From assembly GCA_033439685.1 (NCBI GenBank), contig JAUEDM010000009.1:496001-560000 (forward strand): DNA of 64,000 nucleotides. The letters are read 5' to 3'. The stretch comes from Apodospora peruviana (Eukaryota; Ascomycota; Sordariomycetes; Sordariales; Lasiosphaeriaceae). Of this stretch, positions 52,336-63,758 are shown one piece after another (positions within the stretch are counted from its first letter, which is position 1; each line of letters starts with the position of its first letter). The position numbers and the translations under genes were made by a program. The notes beneath the pieces were generated by a model. The model was not told the DNA's origin. It saw only the letters and a list, made by a program, of their open reading frames with translations, and searched no databases.

Positions 52336-54324
52336 TCAGCTCCGCCTCAAAACCCAAGCCTTCTCCAGCACAACCTCATCCTCATCAGCAACGTACCCAA
52401 CCCCAAATCCCCATGGTTGTTTGGTAACAGCCCGCATGAGCCCGCCAAAGGGCATACACACCACATCGGTAACCTCAGCCAAGCGTTCCGTCGAACACGG
52501 CTTATGAACCTGAAATAGGTTCCGGTCCAGGTACCCGTGCACAGAAACGCTCTCGTCCACCTTGCGGATCAAGTCATGCTGTGGCTCATCAAAACGGTCC
52601 TCAAGACGAGAACTTGTTACCAGCCTCCTGCAGCTACTCACCGCCTCCGTCAACCCGCGCGGAATCCCGACGCTATATCTCACATATGGTGGCGTCGCGT
52701 CGGGCGTCCGGGCGCTCGTGTTGGTGTTATTGTCCATGGTCAGCCTCAGTTGGAGAGCTTTTTCGCAAATCCGTAGAAGTCGCTGTTTGGCTTTAGCCAC
52801 GATGGTCTCTTCGAGCAGATATAGTAAAGGAGAGAGGGTGATGAAGATCTCGCGTGTGACTTCTGTCGTGATGGCTCGGTGGTGGCCATCGTGCTGGTCG
52901 ATGTAGTGCTGCAGGTCGGCGTGTTTGGGTTTGCGCAGACTATAAGGTGCTAGGACGCGGGTGAAGAGAATGGCAAATATCTTGGCCATGATCATTTGCC
53001 GACGATAAGGCTGGATGGCTTGGGTCCATTCTTTCGCGGACGGGGAATAGCCGAGATAGTCCATGTCATCTGGGAAAGAGGATGAGGCAGCGCCACCGTC
53101 CATCTGGTTTGCGGGAGAAGCAAATGGATCCTCGGACAGCTCGCTGTATGATCGCACGGACAACAAATCGGAGGCAAACTTCTCGATCGAGTATCTCAGG
53201 TTGAAGAAGCGTCCGCCGACCAAGGAATCCGAGTTTCTGAGGTCCTCGCTGATCGGGTTTTCGGGGTCTGGCGTTGGCTCGTTATAGGTTGCGAGTGTTT
53301 CCGCCCATCGGACCCTCTTTCCTGGTGAGCTGTCGCGCGTCTCGGGCTCTGGGGTGAGGGGTGGCCGGAGTCTGTCCTTGAAATGCGCGTGGTCGCTGAT
53401 GGGTGAGAACAAGTTCCCGCCTGCTGTGCGATTCTTGATATACTCTGAGTAGGGCTGGCCATTTCTGAGGCAGGTTTGATACCATGTGTCTTCTGCAGAA
53501 GCAGATGCTGGTTTGTCGGGTTCGGGGGTGACAACGGACTCGTATCGTCTGATGACTGACGGACTCAGTTCTACCTCTCCGGCCGTGGTGGCGGCAATGT
53601 CGTCAAAATTGCCCCGACGTGCCTGTCCTGGCTGTGTTGTTGGGCGAGGTCGAGGGTTAATCACGGCTGGAGGTGGGAAGGAGACACTTTCCTGTGCCAT
53701 CATCAAATCAACGCCATCTTCTGGACTTTCCGCGCCGGTACTCGTATTCCCTGATCCCGATGATGTTACTGGTGATGGCAAATTGTCAGAGGGCTTTCCC
53801 CGTCTCAGTTCCTCCAGCTGTGACCGCACAGCATTCAGCTTTAACATGGTATGCTCCAGAGCCGCTTCTTTCTTGGCCACCTCACGCTCCAACTCGAGCT
53901 CCACTGTTCGCTGTTTCAACTGCGTATTTCTCTTCTCCAACTCCAGTAGCTTGGCCTGATTCGTCAGCAGAAACGTATCAAGATGCTTTTTCATGGTTTC
54001 CTCCAGCTTGGGCGGATACCCGTTCCACATGGTTTCCATCCCCATCTGTACGTGGACGAGCTTCTGCCGCTGCGACGCCATCTCGTCGCGCACCTTGGTG
54101 AAGTTGCGTTCGATAATGCGCTGAAGACTGTGGTCACGGTTGCCTAGCCCTAGTTGGCCGATTCTCGTCGAGTGGTAGTTGTGGCAGATTCGCTTGAGAG
54201 ACATCCCTGGGGTGGTGTCAGGATAGCGGATGTCAAACCGGTGGCCCCCGCGGATGCGCAGGAGGTGTTTTTGAGAGGCTTCCATCATGCGCCGCTCGTA
54301 TTCGTGCTGTTTGGTGAGATACAT
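52336..54324 (-). CDS. Large coiled-coil protein of unknown function
   Basis: This is a single intact exon of 662 residues. Residues 1-90 are basic and His/Arg-rich (RYPDTTPGMSLKRICHNYH). About 95-175 form a coiled coil (KLLELEKRNTQLKQRTVELE then LEREVAKKEAALEHTMLKL). Residues 175-400 are Ser/Pro-rich and acidic, probably disordered, with SPGKRVRWAE. The C-terminal 260 residues look folded and helical (RQMIMAKIFAILFTRVLAP, REIFITLSPLLYLLEE, AKAKQRLLRICEKALQLRL), ending PWGFGVGYVADEDEVVLEKA. I do not recognise a domain. A fungus-specific cytoplasmic scaffold is possible. No signal peptide. Confidence 0.8.
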   Translation of the reverse strand: MYLTKQHEYERRMMEASQKHLLRIRGGHRFDIRYPDTTPGMSLKRICHNYHSTRIGQLGLGNRDHSLQRIIERNFTKVRDEMASQRQKLVHVQMGMETMWNGYPPKLEETMKKHLDTFLLTNQAKLLELEKRNTQLKQRTVELELEREVAKKEAALEHTMLKLNAVRSQLEELRRGKPSDNLPSPVTSSGSGNTSTGAESPEDGVDLMMAQESVSFPPPAVINPRPRPTTQPGQARRGNFDDIAATTAGEVELSPSVIRRYESVVTPEPDKPASASAEDTWYQTCLRNGQPYSEYIKNRTAGGNLFSPISDHAHFKDRLRPPLTPEPETRDSSPGKRVRWAETLATYNEPTPDPENPISEDLRNSDSLVGGRFFNLRYSIEKFASDLLSVRSYSELSEDPFASPANQMDGGAASSSFPDDMDYLGYSPSAKEWTQAIQPYRRQMIMAKIFAILFTRVLAPYSLRKPKHADLQHYIDQHDGHHRAITTEVTREIFITLSPLLYLLEETIVAKAKQRLLRICEKALQLRLTMDNNTNTSARTPDATPPYVRYSVGIPRGLTEAVSSCRRLVTSSRLEDRFDEPQHDLIRKVDESVSVHGYLDRNLFQVHKPCSTERLAEVTDVVCMPFGGLMRAVTKQPWGFGVGYVADEDEVVLEKAWVLRRS

Positions 54325-55562
54325 TGCTGGAGTACTGTCTGGTTATCTAGCGATGTTGCCTAAGGACAGAGTAAAAAGTAGAAGTGGATGATCGATTTCG
54401 TGTGCGAGAAATATGGAGAATGGTTGGTGTTCCTCGAGGTTGACTGCCGGGTTACCTCCCAATAGAGACAAAGAAATGTTGGTCGTCGTCTTTGTTTTGG
54501 GAATCTGTGAAGCACCAACATAACGTTCCTGATCAATCGTTATCTCTCGGCAGGTAAAACCCGAGATTTTATGAACAAAGGGATGAATTTCCCCGGTGGA
54601 TGCGTCAGCCATATACCGGGAACGGAAGGGGGGAAAAGTCATGGGCCGGTGTCGTGATTCTCCTCAGCCGCCCAATTAGAGATTGTCAGTGATTCGACAC
54701 CCCACAAATCATACTCGTGTACTCGGTCTTCATTGTTCTGCAGTCTTTTGTTTGCCTGGTTCTCCTTCTTTCCTCGGCTTTGTAACCGCGCAGGTGGCTG
54801 AATAGCGGTGACGAGCCGCGAAATGGGTGACTTGGTGTTGCGTATTGCGTGTGCGATCCCGTGCCGGCTACCTTCATCGTCGGCATTTGGAATAATTTCG
54901 TTGAGGTTGATGAATCAATTGAGAAATGGGAGGTATGGTTTGCCGTGGTTGGAATATATTGAACGTCAGGACTTCTAGTCGCCGGTGACATGGCCGAGGC
55001 TGTGAATCCGTAAAGTGAAAACTAGGAACCCACGGCCTCCGAAAACTCCCTGCGGGTTTTGGGTCCTCGAGTCCAACTTGCAGCATCCACCTCGGCCCCG
55101 GTTTCCATCGGCCAGTTGGATTCACTTGCAAAGTCTACCGCACAGTGCAAAGCAGGAGTTACCAACAACCACAGCAGGCGCATCAACTCGCACCTCGATC
55201 GTTTCACCGCAAATTAAACTTGACAATTTCATTGTTGCTCTTTTCGATCACATCTCTCACGCACTGCCAACGACACGTCCAAGGATGGTCAACAAGAGCC
55301 TGTGGACTGAGTCTGATAGGGCCACAGTTTGAGACTTCAGAACTGAGCCATCGGCATGACTTCGTTGCCTGGCGCTCGCTAGGTGGGTATAAGAAGGGTG
55401 TAGGACTTCCAAGTCCTGCAGGCTCATCTTGGTGTTTTTTGCATCTTCAATTCAGAACAGCGAGGTGTCCAAGGATTTTCTTTTCCGGCAAACTTCGAAA
55501 GAACTTCGCAATTGCCGTTCATACTTCACCAAATCTCTTCTTTTCTTCCGATCTACTCGACA
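54325..55562. other. Divergent intergenic region, no gene seen
   Basis: Short frames on both strands. The sequence before 55563 is CT-rich (TCTTCTTTTCTTCCG), a leader for the small protein gene. Confidence 0.5.
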
Positions 55563-56066
55563 ATGGGTCAAGGAAAAAGCAGACCGGTCAGCACCCTTCC
55601 ACAGGGTGCCGTGGTGGCTCATCTCACTGCCCCGCCAACATACTACTCTCCCAAAAACACCGATACCCTACGCGAGACAGTCTTAAAATTTGAGCTAGGT
55701 CTCGACGACCTCGAGTACAATATTGCAGCTTTGCAAGACAAAGTCAAGCGTCTCAAGGAGCTAAGGAACCCAGGCGGTGGGTTGGATTTCTTCAAAAATA
55801 TCCAGTCTGGCAACAGGCCGGTCTATCTGTATAACTCAGACTGTTACGAGATGCCTGTCCGCGAGGCGCTACACAGCTTTTACACTCACTTCCGAGACCT
55901 CGAGCAATGTGAAAAGGACTTTCAGGATATCGGCGATATCCTATCGAGCCGCATGGGTTCATTTGGGCGAGAAACGGAGGAGGCTAAATCGAAGCGTGCG
56001 AAGGTTCGGGTGGAGAAGGAGATGTGGTCTAAGTGGATTGCGGAGCAGCAAGGCGGTAGACTGTGA
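55563..56066 (+). CDS. Small conserved-looking protein with an N-myristoylation signal
   Basis: This is a single exon of 167 residues. The start MGQGKSRP fits the N-myristoylation rule (Gly2, Ser6). About residues 38-70 and 105-165 are helical (TLRETVLKFELGLDDLEYNI, LQDKVKRLKEL, EKDFQDIGDILSSRM, SKRAKVRVEKEMWSKWIAEQ). The open frame extends upstream to 55512, but the Met at 55563 is favoured because it gives the myristoyl motif and follows the CT-rich leader. Probably membrane-attached and signalling-related by analogy. No family recognised. Confidence 0.7.
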   Translation: MGQGKSRPVSTLPQGAVVAHLTAPPTYYSPKNTDTLRETVLKFELGLDDLEYNIAALQDKVKRLKELRNPGGGLDFFKNIQSGNRPVYLYNSDCYEMPVREALHSFYTHFRDLEQCEKDFQDIGDILSSRMGSFGRETEEAKSKRAKVRVEKEMWSKWIAEQQGGRL

Positions 56067-56750
56067 AGCTGGGTGATGTGGTTGAAGTAAAGAAACCCGC
56101 TTGACTCTGGCTTAGTTGACCTCATCAGTTACTTCTGTATCCACCACCACTTTCACAACGAGAATCACAGTAACCGCAGGGATGAATAATATACCTGGTA
56201 ATTAAATCAACATCATCATATAATGGTCTTGGCGTAGAACGCCATGCTTATCCACATACCCCTATAACTGCTTGCAAAGAACATGACACACTCGATCAGA
56301 TGATGTGGAGAACAACAGCCGGTCAATGAAGAGTGCCCCGTCTCCTATATCTCCACGTTATAGTCAAAACATCGACATATCACGGTCAAGATTTTCCCTA
56401 TGAAGCCGGTCCATCCGTCAGCCGCCACCCTTACTGGGAGCAACCACATGCCAGAAGATCCCATATCCGAGACGCCGCGCCTTGGCAATAAGTAACCTCA
56501 TGATTGTCAGACACTAGCGGTCTGAGCGTGAGCGAGACCGAAAGCCTGGGATGCAGGATCCGAGGATACACGCTAGAGGTCGGATGCTTTCCGGAAGTGG
56601 TTAGCATCGATCTACTGCTGCGTAGTCCTACGGAGTTAACAAAAAGAAGGAGCTCGTGGCATTTTTTATTTCCTCGTCATCAGTCTCACCATCATCACAT
56701 GTAACTTGCACACTCAAACCCAAACCAAAACTCCCCTTTAAACCCCCAGA
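56067..56750. other. Intergenic, no gene seen
   Basis: Between the two plus-strand genes. Only short frames are present. The last 60 bases (CACTCAAACCCAAACCAAAA) form a typical C/A-rich leader. Confidence 0.5.
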
Positions 56751-57549
56751 ATGTCTCTCGAGCAAATAAAACACAAAATAACATGCAAAGAAGGCAAAGA
56801 TGCCAAAGGTCATCTCCCCTTCCCTCATCCCAAATCCACCCGCACCGTGCTTACCCAGAAGACAGAATACCTCGACCGCGCCACCAGCGTCCTAACAAAA
56901 GCCTTCCTAGGCGACCCAACCTACACATGGCTGCTGCACGACCACCCATCCTCTCACGTAGAACCCGTCCTCTACAAATTCATGCACGGCATCTTCACGG
57001 CAGCCACGCTAAACAGTGGCGTCTTCGTAGAAGTCGACTCCTTCGGTTGCTGCGGCGTCCTGATGCCACCAGGCTATCGAGCCGATAACCCCCGGACATG
57101 GCTACAAGCCGGCCTCATTCAGTCGCTTTTCACGGTTGGAGTCAAGGGATTCAAGGTACATCCCTACCTCCTTCCTCCTGTTTGGTTGACTGATGAGAAA
57201 GTAGAGAGCAATATTCGACTTCGCCCCCGTGGAAGAAATGAAAGCCAAAGCCTTGACGAAGGATGAACTCAAGAAACACTGGTATGTATTCATCATGGGC
57301 ACGGTACCAGAAAAGCAGCGGCAGGGTCTTGGTGGGGAAATGTTGCTCTACATGCAGGAGCGGGCGAGAAGTGATGGGCGGGCGCTGTGGTTGGAGGCTA
57401 CGACGCCGTCGTCCAGGGAGCTGTATCTCAGGTATGGGTTTAAAGATGTCGGCGAGGTTGTTCTGGGTAAAGGGAAAGTTGGGAAGGATGGGAAGACGGA
57501 AAAGGGTGGGGAGGGGATTACCATGTGGTCTATGGTTTGGCGGTCGTAG
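56751..57549 (+). CDS. GNAT-family N-acetyltransferase
   Basis: Exons are 56751-57155 and 57205-57549. The 49-nt intron (GTACAT, TGACTGA, AGTAG) joins GVKGFK to RAIFDFAPVEEMK, giving 249 residues. The acetyl-CoA motif VPEKQRQGLGGEML lies at about 169-182, followed by EATTPSSRELYLRYGFKDVG, a classic GNAT ending. The N-terminal part (TSVLTKAFLGDPTYTWLL) is usual for fungal GNATs of this type, which acetylate amines of unknown nature in the cytosol. No signal peptide. Confidence 0.9.
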
Positions 57550-58016
57550 GATACAGACCGGGACTGGGGCCGTTGGGAGATGTGAAATAAAGGCAAAAAT
57601 TAGTGGTGACAGAAACCGACCTACTACAGAATTGACGCCGGAAGCAACGTCTGGGCACCGATCACGACGGGTTATGGGAGCCGGTACGAATTGAACGGGT
57701 CCGTCTAGAAAGGCTGCGTATGGCTTCCTGTGCTATATGAATGATGTCATGTCTTTCGGCGCGTTCATAAGGGTCACGGTGTTAAAAGCGAGAAGGAGGA
57801 GTTCGTTTTCAGAACTAGGTCTAAGAGACATTTCATTGAGCAGTTAGAATAAGATGACGGCAACGTGCCTGGAAATACCCGGAGTAACTGCCCGTGGACC
57901 CCTGTTTCCAGACAACAACTACTGCCAGCATGCTACACAATCCACCTCCGCGTGGTGCCGTCTCTCGCGAATATTGAGAAATATCAGGTCATCTCGTACT
58001 GCGACCAGTCTTCCCG
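57550..58016. other. Convergent intergenic gap, no gene seen
   Basis: 3' ends of the GNAT and dynamin-like genes. No signals beyond short frames. Confidence 0.5.
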
Positions 58017-60634
58017 CTACTGATCAGGTGACCAAATGCTCTGCTTTTGGAGCTTTTTCTTCGACCTTTTTGTCGGGATGCCGCTACAGAAGTCATCATC
58101 AGTCATGCCAACCGCCTTTGTCTCGAATTCAATTGCTGCCTCCGGCACCGGCATCGGCTCCGGCTCTTCTAGGACAACTTCAACTTCGGGTACCACATCC
58201 GACAAGTGGGGAGACTCGGGTGTCGGGACAACCGACTTGGAAGTCGCCACCCTATTTGCCTCACGCAGTCGGCTAGTCAGTTCGATCGTGTCAGACTCGT
58301 GGTTATCACTGTCCGGAAGGTCATTAAACACCGTCGCGCTGGAAACAAAGATCGAGTCTATTGAATGATCACAAGGCGTCAGCTGAAGCTCGTCCATTAA
58401 CACCGATGACCGTGGCTCGCGAATGCTTACCGCCACTGACTCGCAGTCCAGCGAATCGCTTGCATATTTCGAGACCCTTTCCCAGAACATCAAGCTGCCT
58501 GGTCAGCTGCTCGCGGAGAGTTCGGCTGTCCTCCGACTCGCCGGCAACGCGAGTGACCTGATCCGAGTCCATGCCGTACACCGATACTGGGGAGAGAATA
58601 TTGCCCAGCTCACAGATAAGTTTCTCCTCGATCACCTGGATGGAGATATCGTCAATGAATCGTTTCAGTGCGACCTAGTTCCAATCAAGTCAGTGAACAT
58701 TACTGTAGCGGCAATGAACCCGAGAGCTAGGGGTAACTATGGATGATTTTAGGTATGCTGACCTTGTAGTATGCATTCAGGCAGTCCAGCGCTTCTTTGG
58801 CTGCAAATTGATCCATGTCCGGCTCTCTATCTTGTGACAAACGTTGGACAAGGTCCGTAAAATCGTACGACATATTAGACAGCCGTCGAACACCCCCCAG
58901 GTCCTGAAGACCAAAGAAGTCTTTCAGGATCTTGTCAACACCGACCTTCACCCCAAGACGATCACGGCGAACACTCTGGAGAGTCTCAGTGAAATAGTGG
59001 TTATACGTGATGGGATGGCCACTCTGGTGAGGCTTGAGTAGCTCTGTGGTCTTTTCACGCAGATTATGTAAGAGTTGCTTCATTGCCGGCTCAAAGACCT
59101 CCTGCTGAAGAGCGTTAGAAGTGGAGCCGTCCGCTATGTGAGCGATGACGAGATGGAGGAAGTTGCAAGCCTCCTTCCACACTCTCTCCACATGACGACG
59201 GGCAATGTCCTCCCACGGGCGAGATTGCTCGCGGAACAGCTCAGCGACGATCATGGGGTTGAAGGTACCAGGGAGTTCCCGACCCCTTGTCTTGCGCATG
59301 AGTTCTTCGATGTGGTCAAGAAATTCATTCTTGGTGATGGCCGTGACTCCTTTGGAACTAATAATACGAAAAGGGATTTCCGCCTCGTAGATTTCGCGAT
59401 AATGGCCCATCTTCGAGATGTCGTATGCAAAGTCGTCATTGAGGTTCTGGACAATGGCCCGGATGCGCTGGTGGTAGCCTTTCTTGGTTTTGGCATCTTC
59501 GAAGAAAGCGTCGTTGTAGGATGCATCGACAGACGACTTGACGAGGCCCTGGAAGGATTGACCAACATGGAAGAGGTAGAGTCGTTGCTCATTTTCGGTT
59601 GCACGTGGCTTCCCAAGCTTCTCGAGTTGGCCACAGCACGCTGTGAACTTGCCATCAATCTCTTCGATCAGCCCGGGCAGCTCGGATGCAATTTGCCGGA
59701 GAAGGACCTTGCTGAGCCGGTCGCGCAGCTTTCTGATACCCAACGACGCGAGAGGGAGCTCAGCCCAAACACGTCGGGACAAGAACTCGGACTCCTTGGC
59801 ATCACGGTCTGCAAGGGTGCCCTGGCCTTTCTCGGAGTCCAAGTTCATGAGCACATGCCAGCCAAGGCGAAATTCGACCTCCTGATTTCTGGCAAGTGAG
59901 ATATAAAGCCCTTCGCTCTCAGAGTCGGGTGTCAGGGTGTCCGGTTTGGTGATGACGCCCAGAGTGCGGCTTCCGGTGGGATCAGCCTTCCGAGCCAGCT
60001 TCAGCACAACCTGATTTGCGAAGTCGTTCTTCGCCGAGACCACTGCCAGGATGATGCTCCTTGGTTGCTCCATGTAGGACTGGACAACCTCTTGAATCAG
60101 CTCAACGTCGGATGCGGCTTGGTGCTTCGTCTCAGAGTGAATGAGCCCCGGAAGGTCGACGATGGTGAGATGCGGGTGGTGAGGACCGGTAATCTCGACG
60201 CGCAGGAGATCTTTGGAGAAAGCTTTTCCGTGCGTAGTGATACCCATGGCAAGCTTGGCTTTCTCAATGACATCGGGGAGGCTGGCGAACCCGGTAAGCT
60301 TCTCTTGGAACCCAGAGAGGGCCGAGCTTTCGGACTCGCCACGGGATGGGTCAGGGACAATAGACACATTGGCGCTCGTATGAGGAGTCCTGCGTAGGAC
60401 CAGCTCGGTTGGAAAGCGTGTGCACAGATTGCTCTTGACGGGGAAAGAAACTCCGGAGATGGCTTCAAGGACGGAGCTCTTTCCTGACGACTGGTCACCG
60501 CAGACGATGATCTGTGGGAGGGAGATATCATAGTTGTTGATTCCTTGTTGACGAAGCCGATCAATAGAGTCCAGAAGCTCAAGCTGATCTTTGGAGGCGA
60601 GCTTGCTCAGAGCATCACTTTCGAAGGTGACCAT
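58017..60634 (-). CDS. Dynamin-like large GTPase (Mx/Vps1-related fungal type) with acidic C-terminal tail
   Basis: Exons are 58763-60634, 58431-58674 and 58017-58357. Introns of 88 nt (GTCAGC to ACTAG) and 73 nt (GTAAGC, GCTGAC, AATAG) give 818 residues. GTPase motifs are intact: G1 GDQSSGKSS at 46-54, T76 in RFPTEL, DLPG at 160-163 and TKPD at 229-232. The middle/stalk domain follows (GYHQRIRAIVQNLNDDFAYD, LPGTFNPMIVAELFREQS). The GTPase effector region (DDISIQVIEEKLICELGNIL, QLTRQLDVLGKGLEICKRF) lies across the first splice. There is no PH or Pro-rich domain. Such proteins self-assemble on membranes and drive fission or remodelling. The third exon adds a 110-residue acidic Ser/Pro tail ending KRSKKKLQKQSIW. 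A version ending at 58369 without the second splice is possible. Confidence 0.9.
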
Positions 60635-62207
60635 GGTGTTAATGCGATGGGGTAAAATGAGGTAGTTGCGATGCGTGGAGAAGAGGAGGGCTACGTGTGA
60701 AAGTTGGGAACGACGGTTGAGGGGAACCGATGTTTAAATGCATCCGGCGGCCGACCCTTAGGTGTGGAATCAAGTAGTAAAGGTGATAGGAAAGTGACGA
60801 ACCCCGATAAAGCCGCCGTTAATGCCAACAAAAAAGTTGCAATCGGATGGCTTGTGTGATTGGCACCGCCGGGCGTCCAACCGAGTCTGGTGCCTTGCTG
60901 CGACGGTCCTGCATCCAGTGCCAACGGACCCAAAGAGACATCAAAACGACTCGTTATTGACCGGCTGATACTATTTGTTGGTTTCTGCCAAATGTCAAGG
61001 CTTGAGAGGTAGCGTTTTGGTGTGGCTGCTGCAACGGGCCGGTGCAGGCAAACGCGGTGATCTGTCTTGCAAAGGCAAGGGGGCGTTTCAACCATTTCAG
61101 GTTCGATTTGCTGTTCAAAAGATTCCCTTCCACAAGGATAGTTGGGATGCTTAGGTAGGTATCGTTTGCTGTTGGATAATAAGGTGCAGTGACAGTGGCA
61201 GGGACGATCAGCGGCTGTGGGCCTCCCGCATAGCACAGGGAAAAGCCGTAAAATCTCCACGAACCGGAGCAGCTTGTAAGGCGCCGATTGCATGAGAGTG
61301 AACCAAAAAAAAAAAAAAATGGAAAAATGGCGCTTTTGGCCTCTCTCATGGCCAATTATATATCTTTGAAAGGGAAATTTGGTGTTTATCTTGCCAGGGT
61401 ATATGCCGGGATGAGTGGCGCCTCCTCCCGATGCATGCCATTGTTGAGAAAACAGACTTGACCAGCTTCAAGTTCATAAAATGTGGAAACCACTGGGCCT
61501 CCCTCTGCAAACAAGCAAGTTACCGTCAGACCAGCGGTGTGGAAAATTGTTGGCAAATCTGCAGCGGCCCTGTGCATCTATCAACCGGGACCCGGGATCA
61601 CAGAGAACATCAATCGTGTAGAATAAACACTCCAACACACTAGTGCCCATTTGTCGACAAGCAGGAAGTCACGCCAACTCTATTGCAACTGCCTATAACG
61701 ACACAATTTGTACCAAGAAGCATGTAAGAGGAAGGAGACAACTTAAAGGAACCACCTCGTGTGTAACGCCAACCACGTCAACTGACCTGACTTTGTTGGC
61801 TGAAGAGGCAATAACGACCTCCGACCAGATTCTGGATTGCCGTCTCTAACTTTTCGGTGAAGTCATCGGGGGGCTGGGCGGCCCCAGGCCACTGACTGGC
61901 GCCAGGGGGGAGCAGTCAGTATGGTCTATATAACTTAAATTGGGAACGCAAACAGCGCATGGAGCATATGGTTGACATCAGGACCTCCATGCAGACAATG
62001 AGAAGATCACAAAAGGAATCATTGATGAGTGACAACTCTAACTTGGGTATCTATCTAAAGGAATAAAATGGTATCATCTAACCATGGACAGGGAAAAGAA
62101 AGACTTTGAACGAATAAGAGAATAAGAAAGGGTTAGGGAGTGCATCAGGTAATGCCCATCGGGGAATAAGCTGCTCTCTCGACCCCTTAAACACAACACA
62201 CCATCCC
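60635..62207. other. Intergenic, no gene seen
   Basis: An A-run lies at about 61307-61319. Short frames at 60691-61355 and 61431-61849 lack domains. The GC-rich stretch near 61870-61910 can fold weakly but shows no known RNA. Confidence 0.45.
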
Positions 62208-63758
62208 TCAATCCTTAGCAACCCGTCTCTTGTTAAGCCACAATCTCAGCTTAGAAAAGGCCAAATACCCACCCACCGTAACCCAGGCAGCAGAAATAGC
62301 CGCCATCCCACCCACAAGCCGCGCATCGACGATCCTCGCCCGGAGGGCGTCGTTCAGGAACAGCCACCCAAAGACAGGAACCGTGCCCATTATCTGCGTG
62401 CTGACATCCCCTTGTCGTCCAGATGACCCGATACCTGTCTCTGAGTCCCGTTCCGCAATAGTATCGGCCATCCTCCAAGCAACTTGATTATTGATTCTCT
62501 CCCATGTTGCTTCCTCAGCCTGTCTTCGTGCATCCTCACTGAACCGCTTCCGAAGGACGGTATCCTCAGCCAAGATCACGACCTTATCCGCAAACGCGGT
62601 CACCTCATCCGGTGGAACAAGATATCCCGTCTTTCCGTTCCTAACGATATCGCTCGGTCCACCTTCGTCTCTTGCCACAACAGGAACCCCGCTGGCCATC
62701 GACTCGAGGACCACCAGCCCAAACGTCTCTGTGATGGAGCAGTGCAGAAAGATATCAGCAGAAGAATACGCCTCCGCTAAACTCTCGCCAACCCGGAACC
62801 CAGCAAAGACGACCTTTCCCTTTTCCACTAGGTTGGTAAAAAGCTCTTTGATCTCGTTCTCGACGGCCGCGTTCCAGTTCCCACCAACAATAAACAACTT
62901 GAACCCCAGCCTGCGTTCATCAAGGATCTTTGCAACCTCAGCAAGGAAGCTGAAACCTTTCTCTGCAGCCAGTCGAGCCACGCAGATGAGAATAATCTCC
63001 CCGCCAGGTGCAATTTGCTCCCGAAGGTCCTCGCTCCGTCTTCCCGGGTTGAAGAGGTCCGTGTCCACCCCGCGCTGAAGCATGTGCAGCTTATCGTCCG
63101 GCACGTCATTCTTCTCGAGATATCTGCGCACAAACCGACTTGGATAGAAAATCGTCTTGACGCTCTGGTGGCGGAAGAGAAAGCCTTGCACGCCGGCAAA
63201 TATATACACGGCAAGATCGCTGAGCGGAGGCGGGAACAGGATGGTGCAGTAGCCTGACAGATCGGTCTGGAAGTTTGCAATGATCGGGACTTGGTTTTTG
63301 GGGTGTTGTTGGCGGAGCTGGAGCATTACTTGGAAGCCAAGTGATGCTGGAGAGGCGAGGTAGATTAGGTCAGGGACAGAGCCAAAGGTGCGTCTGTAGA
63401 GCGTCGAGAGGCGGACGGGGTAGACGATGGACAGTTCGGGGTTGTAAGGTAGTGGGTAGCCTTGGATTCGGACTTCGGGGTGTTCGTCAGATGTTTCCAG
63501 ATCGGTGACGACAGCAGGAGATTTAGTCGGAACGAATGTGTTTTGTCGAGTGTGGTTGTGCGGAGCGACGACCGCCACGATGGCCCCGTTCGCGTGGAGG
63601 TGGTCGACCAGCATGAGCGTCGTCCTCGAGACGCCGTTGACAGGGCCAAAAGATTCGGTGCAGAGGAGGATGCGCTTGCCTATGAGAGAGGCTGGAAATG
63701 CTGAAAGGTCGCCATGCCCTGTGGGCTCGGCGCGCTCGACTTCGAGCTGCGAGGCCAT
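62208..63758 (-). CDS. GT4-family glycosyltransferase with a C-terminal membrane segment
   Basis: This is a single exon of 516 residues. The N-terminal GT-B half has ESFGPVNGVSRTT (about 36-48) and VVAPHNHTRQN. The C-terminal half has RGVDTDLFNPGRRSE, ICVARLAAEKGFSFL, and the EX7E-type donor site ITETFGLVVLESMASGVPVV followed by EGGPSDIV. This set is typical of GT4 enzymes related to sulfoquinovosyl- and mannosyltransferases (retaining, nucleotide-sugar dependent). Near the end a hydrophobic segment (GGMAAISAAWVTVGGYLAF) and a basic tail (LWLNKRRVAKD) suggest a membrane anchor, so a glycolipid acceptor at ER or Golgi is plausible. The specific substrate is unknown. Confidence 0.9.
   Translation of the reverse strand: MASQLEVERAEPTGHGDLSAFPASLIGKRILLCTESFGPVNGVSRTTLMLVDHLHANGAIVAVVAPHNHTRQNTFVPTKSPAVVTDLETSDEHPEVRIQGYPLPYNPELSIVYPVRLSTLYRRTFGSVPDLIYLASPASLGFQVMLQLRQQHPKNQVPIIANFQTDLSGYCTILFPPPLSDLAVYIFAGVQGFLFRHQSVKTIFYPSRFVRRYLEKNDVPDDKLHMLQRGVDTDLFNPGRRSEDLREQIAPGGEIILICVARLAAEKGFSFLAEVAKILDERRLGFKLFIVGGNWNAAVENEIKELFTNLVEKGKVVFAGFRVGESLAEAYSSADIFLHCSITETFGLVVLESMASGVPVVARDEGGPSDIVRNGKTGYLVPPDEVTAFADKVVILAEDTVLRKRFSEDARRQAEEATWERINNQVAWRMADTIAERDSETGIGSSGRQGDVSTQIMGTVPVFGWLFLNDALRARIVDARLVGGMAAISAAWVTVGGYLAFSKLRLWLNKRRVAKD

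Noticed and set aside
59075..59899. Long plus-strand frame (274 codons) with protein-like composition
   Set aside because: It is antisense to the intact dynamin GTPase exon and follows its codon pattern. It has no start context or domain.
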